From Rosellinia necatrix (Eukaryota > Ascomycota > Sordariomycetes > Xylariales > Xylariaceae), in contig JAGYVD010000007.1 in assembly GCA_021209875.1 (NCBI GenBank), forward strand, positions 806,001-870,000: a DNA stretch of 64,000 nucleotides, in the 5' to 3' direction. This document shows, piece after piece, positions 23,269 to 32,687 of this stretch. Numbering within the stretch: position 1 is the stretch's first letter; the number at the start of each line of letters is the position of its first letter. Below the pieces are notes generated by a model. It worked only from the letters and a program-made list of their open reading frames with translations. It did not search any database and was not told where the DNA came from. The position numbers and the translations under genes are program-made.

Positions 23269-25045
23269 TCAATTCCTCTCTTTCATGACTCCAATGTGCG
23301 AGGATCCTCCGGTCGAAACATGGCCTCTCGGCTCCTTCCAAAAGTCGGGCCTTCGAAAATATGCAAAGGATGGTTCAGAATTACCTTCATTTTCGAGATC
23401 TTGCCTCTTAACCATATGATCGCGCAACATTTTGGCGCATTCGGCAATCCTCTCCTTACCCTTGCCGCTACAATAACCCAACGTCTGCTCACGTATGTCA
23501 TCAAAAGTTTTGTAGTTGTACTTCGAAGGCTTGAATCCACCCTTCCGCTGCTCTTCAGCCTTCTTACACAAGGCTCTATCCTCCATCTCTCTTTCTTTCA
23601 CCAGTGTTCCTCTGTGTTGGGGTCTAACAGTTGCGGGAGGTGAGGGAGGTGAGTCATTTGTGTTAGGGTCGGCAATGGTATTAGGTCGCGGACTGGGTTC
23701 CCCCAGTATACCTGATAGTCGATCAATTGTGCGAGTCCGCCAGGAGGCTTTACGGCTCTTATCACAAGCGTCCAAACTGATACCAGCCAGGCCTGGGAGT
23801 TCGTGATCGGAGGGAACTTCAAATCTAAAATAACTCCCTTTCGATTGACCCGATAGACCTTTCGCGTTTTCATGAGCCTCCGTGGTATCCGTAACCTTCT
23901 TAAATGCGTAGAAGATAATCGATTTGCGGCCGAATCTATCATATTTCTTAGACATGCCGGTACCAATGCTGACTAAAGCATGTGGTAGGGTTGTCGGCGA
24001 GCTAGATGTTGCCGGAATTTGGTTACTTGTTGCAACATGATGACCTGTTGAAGTCCGCCCGTTTGTTTGGTCAAGGGGAGGCCGTATCATTTGCGTCGCC
24101 TCGTTCCACGCTATCGGTGAAGGGTTGTTGGCTTCAATGCTACCATCCACGTACCTCCTATTTCGTATCATAAATGGTTTGAAATAAGTTGGGGCGGCAG
24201 AGGTTGCTAAGCATGCCTCATGGATCTGAAGTTGTGCATTCTCCAATGTCCTAGGATTCAATTCCTTTGAAAGATTCGTTGCGTCTGGTGGATTCCGGAC
24301 TCGGTGATTATATGACCGAAATAGCACATTCACATCGGCTCGATTTCTCTCAAAAGTCGTAGTTCCTACTTCACGCACAGTTAAAACTGCTCTAGATTGG
24401 GAAGGTTAGCGTTAATATAGGAGTCATTTCCACTCAAAAGGCCTAAGCTTACACTTTGCATGTTTTGTTGGCAAATTTTGATCCCGAAGACACTTCATCA
24501 TAGTCGTACTGCCGAAGATCTTCCCTACCATCACACGTTTCCTCACCTTCGTGGCAGTAGCAAAATTTCTTAACAACTTCTTTCACCGCATCTTGCACTT
24601 TTCTCCTTGAATAATATTGCAAGTGGCGTATGCGATGAGGTCGGAAAATAGTATTAGAGAAGGTTAAGTATTGCTCGATGCAGTCATTCACGTCCATCCG
24701 AAGTCTCCCAAGCATAACGGCGATGAGGCTAGAGATAATCTTAGCGAAAGACTGCGTTACTTGAACAAGAACTTACCCGCCTGTGCTTGTGCCAATAATG
24801 AAGTCAAAATAGCGACAAGGCAGGGGTAGCTCGCGATGTGAGCCTCTTTCGAGGCCATTTTGGTCTAGATCATCGAGTCGCTTAATCTCTTTCATGATCT
24901 CGCGAAGAATGTACAGGGATGAAAGTCCTTTAACACCACCCCCGTCTAGAAATAGTCAGCCTAAGCCTTGTGAGGCACCAGCGTGAAACTAACCGAGAGA
25001 GAGGACCAAGGGCGCCCATGCTTTCTGTACTATATTTCTATCCAT
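23269..25045 (-). CDS. patatin-like phospholipase domain protein
   Basis: Four exons, 25045-24994, 24945-24777, 24728-24453 and 24391-23269, give 539 aa with matching phases (introns 48, 48 and 61 nt). The oxyanion-hole motif DGGGVKGLSSLYIL starts at residue 18. The nucleophile elbow GTSTGG places the catalytic Ser at residue 71. The catalytic Asp lies in YVDGSIEANNP, after SAAPTYFKPF, as in patatin-type lipid acyl hydrolases. The C-terminal 250 residues are polar, without a recognised domain. Patatin domains in fungi occur alone or as the effector part of NLR-like proteins; no nucleotide-binding or repeat domain follows here, so this is a stand-alone lipase. No signal peptide is visible, suggesting a cytosolic or membrane-associated enzyme. 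It has weaker GC3 bias than neighbours on the left and borders AT-rich DNA, hinting at an accessory gene. Confidence 0.85.
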
Positions 25046-26232
25046 CTGTGAGAGGTTGATTTGGCTTTATTGAAACGTTATATCCCCCGACAATGGATTA
25101 TCACAATGAATAACTCAGATGAGGATCGCAGATTGAAAAGAATACACGGGGATTACTCGCATTTAATCATCACGAAGCTGACATTCAGTCTTAATTTAGT
25201 ACGATCCAGCCTCTTCTATCAGCTCAGGGCGTCACCAGGAAAAAAAAGATGGTGTTATGTACTGGCATACAATGGTACCAGGCGAACCCCCTGATGTACT
25301 AAAGGCTTGAAGAGGCTTTCTAACAGTGCCCCCCCTACAGTCTGATCTGAGCCTTACCTGAATTTTTGGCGTACCACACAATCCTGCGGGTGGGAAGAGT
25401 AGTGTAGATTAGGGTGACATCGCAAACTTGGTCAAAAATATCTCAACACTATCGTAGCTGGAGCGTGGTGGGAGACGCCTTTCTGTCTATTGCTTTCTCT
25501 TTATATGGGTACAATAAAACTACGACAACTGGCGGCTTCGTTACCTAAGTAGTTTACACTATGAACTTCATATGGCAACTTGATCTGCGGCTTGGGTGTC
25601 AAGCCGTCTCAAAATCTTGTGATTTTATGAGATATTTTCCTTAGGAAATATGAGTTCGGGTTTAGGTGTTGGGTTATTACTAGATATTGGACATTGTAAA
25701 ATATGTCTTAACCAGGGAGCAACTGAGGTATCCTCAAGGTACTCCGACTAATTCTCTAGGGTTTTTTCTAACGCCACAATTAATTATTGGCTCGGTAAAC
25801 CACATGTATCTGCACACAATAGCTGGGATTTTATGGCTGCATATTTGGCGTTTGAATTCCAAGTTATTATTGGGTGGGGTTTCCATGTCGGCGACGTGTG
25901 ACGTCGGTTTTGATGGGTGTGATGGGAGCTACATAACGCCAAGCCACTGAGCCGCTGACTTGTGTCTCTGGGATAGCCCGTGGTAGCAAAAGCCACCCCC
26001 AATGGCCTCGACCCCATGACATGCGGCCTGAGACTCAGTGGCGGACAAAGTTTCACTGAAATATTACAAAAGGTTCATTACTGCTCTCGGCAATCTCACA
26101 CACACCTCCTTTCCCGGAAAACGTAATCCTCACTCCAAAATTTCCTGACTACGGCCATATTTCTTTCTCGCTTCAGGCAGGATCCTAACCAAAGCGTATC
26201 GTCGCTCGCATACTAAAGCTATAAGGAGAAGC

Positions 26233-26606
26233 ATGTATGCTCCATCCCGACATGCGTCGAACGTACCGTTCGACCGAATCAAAGAACGGCACATCAAAAT
26301 CTATGAGTTCGAGACGGGCGTCTCAAGAACATATCGAACGAAGAAACTCGGGTCCACAAGTGAGTCTGCCCCCGAAGTGGTATCTACATAGATAATAATG
26401 GTTGGTTACGAACGAAAGAGCCGGCAAATATCTTGAAAGTTCCAGTGCAGAAATGGACAATGCGCGCAGACGTTATTCTTCCCGGCGACGAGGACTTGGG
26501 AGAAGGCCCGGTTCAAGTTGCCTCGGTGCCAGTTCCGTTTTCGATGGCCGTGAGCAGATCTATCTTCGGCCAGGACAGGTGTATTTACGTTACGGGGCGT
26601 GTTTAA
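26233..26606 (+). CDS. candidate small two-exon gene of unknown function
   Basis: Exons 26233-26359 and 26440-26606 join across a phase-1 intron (donor GTGAGT) into a 97-aa protein. Exon 1 includes VPFDRIKERHIKIYEFETGV and RTYRTKKLGS. Exon 2 includes KWTMRADVILPGDEDLGEG and SRSIFGQDRCIYVTGRV. The amino-acid composition is balanced and protein-like, while the longer overlapping frame at 26402 is Arg-rich and looks like an off-frame artefact. Two acceptors 6 nt apart (26439 and 26445) both keep the frame. The open frame extends upstream of the ATG to a possible acceptor at 26176, so the gene may be longer at its 5' end or be a fragment. No family recognised. Confidence 0.4.
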
Positions 26607-26864
26607 ACCCCCGTTTACATAAGGCTCCTTTGGACATGTTATCTAGTATCATGATCTACGTTTTTGAGCAAATATCCTATGGCTACCTAGTAGCCAGTAG
26701 TGTTGTTGCTTTGCATCCTCAAATCGCCCGAAATTGGGACATCGGCACGATTGACTAGACATAGCTACACGTGTTAATTAGAGACAGCAGTGTGATGTGG
26801 TGGGGCGTGATTAGAAGCCTTTGCTACTAAGAGCTATGCATATATTGGTTGGTGATTAGACAAC

Positions 26865-26947
26865 GGATGGATGGATGGATGGATGGATGGATGGATGGAT
26901 AAATGAATGAATGAATGGATGGATGGATGAATGAATGAATGAATGAT
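26865..26947. repeat. GGAT/GAAT tetranucleotide array
   Basis: About 83 bp of alternating blocks of tandem GGAT and GAAT units in non-coding, AT-rich DNA. The open frames it creates on the minus strand (His/Pro/Ser repeats) are artefacts. Confidence 0.9.
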
Positions 26948-29519
26948 GGTATTTGACACCATAAGGAAAGACTGCGATCCAGCGATCCAAGCCACCCAGG
27001 GAGCGTCAAGTGTGACAAGCCGTCCTGCCATGTGTCTATGCTAGTCATGATACATGGTGGCCGCTGCCATCCGGTTTAAGCCCCCCGGCCCCGCCATGTC
27101 ATGAGTCCCATGCCTCGTGGTTTCATTGACTTCGGTGAAGTTGATTGGGTTCTACTAGGGTCAGGGCTCCACCACCCAACTTCCCCTTCTACAACCCCAA
27201 CTCTCAGGCACATTGGGCTCGAAATAGCCCCGAATTCGTCCCACCCACCACCCGATGGCAACAGGCCACCAGAGAAGGATTAGGTTTTTCCAGTCGGTAG
27301 ATAGCATATATAGCGTAGGGCACTTTTCCGGCTAGCTTTCTAGGCCCGACTACGTACCGAATTCGACGCTAAAGGATAAGCATACGTTTGCTACACCTTT
27401 AGCTGCGGCCTCGTACCGAAAGCGACCCGTATTAGGCTCACGCTCCCCCCCAGAATACATGCTATTTACACTGCGCGGTGTGCCCTGTTGGTGATGTAGA
27501 AGGTAGGATTTATATACTTGCGGTGGGGTAGAATCTGTGCAGATCCTCGGCGGCGAACAACGAGCTTCTGCGTGTTAGTGGTCAGATCGGTCATAGCCTG
27601 CACCTACACTATCTATCTGGGACGGGCATTGCCAAAGTTGATTTACCTAACACACTGCATCAAATCTTACTAAACTCGACAATTTTAACTGGAGACAAAC
27701 TCAAAACAATAAAACACAGCAGAAGGCAAATCCTAAAATAGACCATTGTCACATCTGCTGGCGTATTACGTGGGCTGATCGTGTGATTTGAAGCAATAAT
27801 TCGAAATGCTTGATAAACGAAAGTGTAAAAAGTGAATATCGGGGGGGGGGTTAGGGGATCCTCTCTTAGATAACTACAACTGATCGGTGTTTTGTGGATG
27901 ATCCTTGTGACGTTGCTGTGGCTGGCTGAAAAATCCTCCATGCAGGCCAGGGAAGGGGTGTGGTGGCATGCATGACGCCCTGAATGAGGGAGGGACTCGT
28001 GGGAAACGATGCGATTTATAGTGCATTCCACGGAACTCCAGCGCTTAAAAGGAGAGTTACTGGTGCCAGCTGGGGGCTGTGTGAGCCGTGGCAGGTTGCC
28101 GCTTGAAGGCGTAGAGATAATTGGCTTCAAAGGGATGCGTCAGGCTTCGTAAAGCGGTCTGAGACACGAAATGCTTTTACGAAGTGACAATGTATGGGAA
28201 CCTAGGCCACATGGAAAGTGTGCAGCCTATCCCTGGAGGGTTATTAGACATCTGGCTTAATATTACGCGCAACACGTGAACGTACTTTAGAGGAGCAGGC
28301 TTAGCAAATTCCGTGGTGAATGAGCCTTGAAAAAAGTACACTTCCAGGGGGCGAGACACCTCTGTACCATTGACCAAGTCTTATGCCAGGGCTAAAATCA
28401 TCTGTTAATACTATGGCTGTTTTGGCGTAACTATTACGTATAAGCCACCTCGGTGCCCTGTTATTTTCATGAGTAAACCCTGTCTGCCTGCACTGCCATC
28501 TTAGCGCGCGTTAAGGGTCTGCTTTGGACGGGAGAAGCCGGGCAACCAACCCTCCACTGCTGTCTGAGCGCATAGAAGGTCTACTTTTCAGTAGAATATT
28601 ATAGAAACCTACTGTAACTAGTCTTAGGTAGCCCCTGGTGTCACAGTTCGTACTGCTGGTAGTTCCAGAAATGACTTGTGTTATTGCACAAGGAGGGAAG
28701 ATTCCTGACTTGGTTAGTCGCCAGCTACTCGCTCCTTTTATATACAGTATTCTGGCCCGTGCCCTAGTGGGGTTCTTAGGTTGAAACTAGTTCCGTGACG
28801 CCTGGGTTAGGTGACTGTGCTTCTTAAGCGGGGCTATACACAACGGTTGAGATAATTGGAGGAGCAGCATCTTTTTACTTTTGAGGGCTACTATTGGATT
28901 GTATATTATTCAACGAGGTCGACCAATCGAACCAATACATAAGCTATATTAGGTACTATAAAGCAGGTAAACAACCATATTACACTCCCCAGTTGTGAAT
29001 TCAACCACCTGTATTAAAAAAAAAAACACTAATAGAAGCTCCCTTGAAGATAATAAGTCGCCCCCACGCTTCCAACTGTTGTCCGCATCACTTGCGCTGT
29101 TGGGGAAGTAGCTGATCAAGGCATCTTGAGATAGTAGAATTGATTAAAATAAAACAATAAAAATCAGCGAGGCAAAAAAAAAAAAAAAAAAACGAACTGA
29201 TGATGTGAGGCCTGAAAATTCACATAGGTGGTTTCGTACCCCGTTTTGTGCCACACCCCCCTAGCAGCTTGATAACTATCCTCTATCATTCTTCAAAGGG
29301 TTATAATCTAGCACCTTAGATGTATCGCTATCATGAGCTGGCTAGCATATGGATACTTCTAGATGTACTCAGCAAGCTCTTTATAAATTCCCGATACGAA
29401 GCGCAATATACAAAGCTAGGCACTGTATCTTGTTCCTCACCAAGCCCAATGTTCAAGTCGCTGTTGACAGCCAGCCTGACCTTGTGTCAGCGGCACGCAT
29501 CGCCAATAAAGCCCTTTGT

Positions 29520-30496
29520 CTACCAGACCACCGCATAATCGAAAAAGCCCAGGTCGTCCATTTCGGAACACTCCGGGTCAGCCTCATCATCACCGGGACC
29601 CGTGCTCTCCCCCCTCCTCCTCTCAAGCTTCCCGCGCGTCCCGCGTACGTTCCCATGGAGGGGGTGGCGGGGGTAGCCGGGGCCAGGTTCGGGCCTCGTC
29701 CAGAATATCTCGGACCACGGGGCGATGGCGCCGTCGGCGCGCAGGCTGCGCAGCCAGCCGGCGCCGGCGCGGGACCGCAGCCAGGCGGCCTCGGCCCGCG
29801 AGCGCCGGGCCAGCTCGGCCTCCGACAGCGGGGGCCGCGGGGGCCGGGAAGGCCGGGTGCATCCGGAGCTTCCGCAGCCACTGGACGGGGCCGCCGGGCC
29901 GGGTGAGCTCGGGCTCCTCGACCGCGGCCCAGAGGCCCTCCCGCGGCGGGGCCCCGTAGCGGCGGGCGCTGTGCAGCACGCCGGCGCCCCCGCACGCCTT
30001 CCTCGCGAAGGCCAGCGACATGTTCCCGAAGAAGGCCTGCCGCCGCCCGTGGTCGCGGTGGATGCACCGCATCGGGTTCGCCGGCACGTCCGAGTGGTTG
30101 TAGAGCCGGCACGGCCACAGGTCCCAGATCGTCACCTTGCCCTGGTCCGCGGCGACGGCCCGGGCCGCGGCCGACATGTCGCGTGAGTAGAAGATGGCGT
30201 TGCCGCACAGCGGCCCCTGGTGTCGCGGCTTGGTGTGGGCGAGGAACCACTTGGGTTGGTCAGCTTGGCCCTTTGGGGAAGACCGCATAGCAGAATTCGA
30301 CACGGGACGCGCGCGCGCTCACCTCCCAGGTATACATCTCCACGGGGTCGCATTTCATCTCCGTCGGCGTGCGACTATCGGCTGTCTGGGAAATGGTCGC
30401 CTTCGTAGAGTGACGATAAGCCACTTGGGCTAGAAACAGTAACAAGCCTAGCAGGCTCAATTCGAGCACAACGGCACATCTCCTGGATGTCAGCAT
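29520..30496 (-). CDS. uncharacterised single-pass membrane-anchored protein with an apparent frameshift
   Basis: Exon 1 (30496-30323) encodes a short basic N-terminus, a hydrophobic anchor (about residues 8-25, LELSLLGLLLFLAQVAY) and a linker. A 73-nt intron (GTGAGC...CTGACC...AAG) leads to exon 2 from 30249. That exon carries strong GC3 bias and residues such as GNAIFYSRDM, KVTIWDLWPCRLYNHSDV and RRQAFFGNMSLAFARKAC. Between 29850 and 29829, in a run of C and G, the GC3-biased frame moves by one base (one extra nucleotide). Coding then continues (SEAELARRSRAEAAWLRS, APWSEIFWTRPEPGPGYP) to a stop at 29520. No splice pair explains the shift, so it is a real frameshift (pseudogene) or a homopolymer sequence error. 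The topology resembles type II Golgi proteins, but I recognise no enzyme family. Confidence 0.5.
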
Positions 30497-31352
30497 CGTA
30501 GCCTTCTCGGGCCCCGTAGCGTAATGTCCGCATCAGTACTGGTATTTGGGGATCTCAAACCGACTGGCTCCCAGCATTTAAATGGCAGAACTGGGACAGC
30601 AGTCCGGATTGCTATTCGGGAGTTTGGCAGCGGGGGCAGGGAAAATAGATTGCGACTCGGTGATGAAGGGTCAAAATAGATTTACCGCGCGGCTTCATCG
30701 CAAGATGAGGTGATAATGCGGAAAGTCGGTTCATGGGAGGAGAATGTAACTCAATGACGCTCGTTAAGACGTTGCGATGAGACGGGGGCGATCCCTCAGC
30801 ATCGGCGCTGTCGTAAGCCGAAGTTATGCGCCGTTGAACAGCCTCCCGGTAGGTCATCTAGCATCCATCCATCATCCACCCTCGATCAGCAGCTTGGGCA
30901 ACCGAGATAGGATTGTAATGCAGCTAAATTAATTAGCCCCGCGGGCGATCATGCCTAGCTTGGGGTTCGCTCCTAATGATATAACGATGTTCCCTCCAGT
31001 CAAGAATGCACAGAAACACATCTCGACTAAGCGCTTAGTAGATGGGTTGGCAAGGATGGAAGTTGTCGGTATTATTGCGAACTTCATCTTCATCGGTTAA
31101 GCCCAAGCCATCGGGGTTACGCCAAAGATTATCAAGACCCTCAAAGACATTCCCGAACGCAAGCAAAGAAGCCGGGCCTCCCCGGCTAACGAGATACGCA
31201 GAACTGAGTCACGTTTATCCATTTATCCTGGGTTAACTCGCTATCTAGCTGAAGGGTCTGTCTATATGGATTCTAACATCACATGAAAGAGAACGTCGGC
31301 CTCCTCTTCAGTGAACATCATCCTCCGCTCCGGATAAACCATCCCCCGTCCC
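30497..31352. other. intergenic
   Basis: About 850 bp upstream of the membrane-anchored gene. A minus-strand stretch at 31280-31370 reads like protein in a frame that does not join cleanly to the candidate at 31353. Otherwise nothing is supported. Confidence 0.4.
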
Positions 31353-31838
31353 TTAAACTGATTCTGAAGTGATTTCGAGCCCAGTACTGCTGACCGAATG
31401 AGGTGCCATCGGGAAAAAAGAGTGAATTGTTGAACCCAGGCACGGAGGTGGCGGAAGCAGTCGGCCGTTCATATCGCTGTGCTCCCCGCGAGGGACGAAC
31501 TTCAACCCGAATAGGTTCGTCTGGTTGATGGAGATCGAAGGCGACGAGGACGGAATCCTTGATATCATCTTTTCCGATGAGTAGGCCCGAAAACTAGATC
31601 AGGCGTGGCTGGAGATGCGTAGCTAGGATGCTCCGTGAAACGGCAGAGTAATGACGATAGATTACTCCATGCCGCCTGCTCGGTCGACGACGTGAAGCTC
31701 GTCAAGCGTCCGCCCGAGTTCGGCGCGCTGGTGAATACGACGAACAACCAGGTCTGCACATCGTTGCATACCGCCATCCGACAACAGGGCTTTGTCGCCC
31801 GCGAGGGTGTCTGTGAAAAGGGGCTGCCAGGTCAACAT
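31353..31838 (-). CDS. weak candidate two-exon gene, unknown function
   Basis: Exons 31838-31666 and 31593-31353 join in phase 2 across a 72-nt intron (donor GTAATC, acceptor CTAG) to 137 aa. Exon 1 reads MLTWQPLFTDTLAGDKALL and then CADLVVRRIHQRAELGRTLD. Exon 2 includes SINQTNLFGLKFVPRGEHSD. Third-position G/C is clearly elevated in exon 1 and the first half of exon 2, then fades, and the other two frames of the same strand also read plausibly in places. This could be a real small gene, a wrongly spliced model of a longer one, or the remains of a decayed gene. No domain is recognised. Confidence 0.28.
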
Positions 31839-31946
31839 ATACAACGTTTTGGCGGCCTACCACCACTACTACCACCACCACCACAGTTCGCCAAGCGCAT
31901 AAATAGAAAAGGCCGCCATGCGGCTCGCTTGGCGAGGCAGCCCTTT

Positions 31947-32285
31947 TCAAGGGTGGCCGAGGTTAGGCTCGTAGTCGGCAGCAAATCGCATTGAAACATC
32001 TCTTCTATCACATTCGTGGTCGTATGTAGGTTCAGGAGAATCGGGAGGGGAAGACGAGATCTGGAAATACCCGACACCTCGCTCGACAGACTGGAGTGGC
32101 CTATTGGGAGATAAAAATCTTATAATAGAGATCGACCCTGATGACTCTGATTGGACTTTTCCAGTGACGACGATTCCTAGAATGAGCCAAGCAGCGAGGA
32201 TGCCAAGAGCTACGAAGACGACGGCTGGGCAACCGCAGAGGAAGAATGAGAGGCTGTATTGACATGGAGCAAAACGATATAACAT
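31947..32285 (-). CDS. weak candidate small membrane protein
   Basis: An open frame of 112 codons contains a strong hydrophobic segment (CPAVVFVALGILAAWLILGI) followed by a polar tail ending MRFAADYEPNLGHP. Its ATG lies in what may be an intron: a frame just upstream (32512 downwards, MSSARSSTTLNASLNN) ends at a consensus donor GTAAGT near 32338, and a ...CAATACAG acceptor occurs at about 32251. The phases of the obvious donor and this frame do not match, so I could not build a clean two-exon model. No family recognised. Confidence 0.3.
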   Translation of the reverse strand: MLYRFAPCQYSLSFFLCGCPAVVFVALGILAAWLILGIVVTGKVQSESSGSISIIRFLSPNRPLQSVERGVGYFQISSSPPDSPEPTYDHECDRRDVSMRFAADYEPNLGHP

Positions 32286-32687
32286 GAATCAGGGTTAGAA
32301 AGGGACCAGAACTACAGGTCTACATATCCATTTTGGTACTTACCACACTCCTGTAGAATATCCAGACTGGTCTTAAATCCGGTTAATTCGGATGCCGCAT
32401 TAAGAGTTATCATCAAACCGATGTGCAATCGGTTAATACATCCGGGAAACACAGAGGAGTAGTTATTATTGAGTGAGGCGTTCAGCGTGGTAGAGGATCT
32501 GGCGGAGGACATCGGCTTACGCTTCACTTGACATCTTTCTACACTAGATGATGCCGCCAATTGATATAGTTGATTATCAATAAAGGGTCACTCTCAACAT
32601 AACTAATTCGTCAACATATATTGAACCTTCTTTTATTGATATAATTTTGTAAAGTATATATAACCAATCATGTTGTTTCATAGCCCC

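Larger units (their letters stand above)
25046..29519. other. AT-rich gene-poor block
   Basis: About 4.5 kb without a firmly supported gene, apart from the small candidate at 26233-26606. It contains a GGAT/GAAT array (26865-26947), a G10 run near 27841 and A-runs (29016-29027 and 29174-29192). Minus-strand frames at 27660-28130 (156 codons) and 25784-26056 have no motif and no codon bias. No intact transposase, reverse transcriptase or terminal repeat was seen. The composition would suit RIP-mutated old repeats, but I could not measure RIP indices. Confidence 0.5.

Noticed and set aside
27660..28130. 156-codon minus-strand frame with a hydrophobic end
   Set aside because: AT-rich surroundings, no codon bias, no motif and no splice partner; length is within chance for such DNA.
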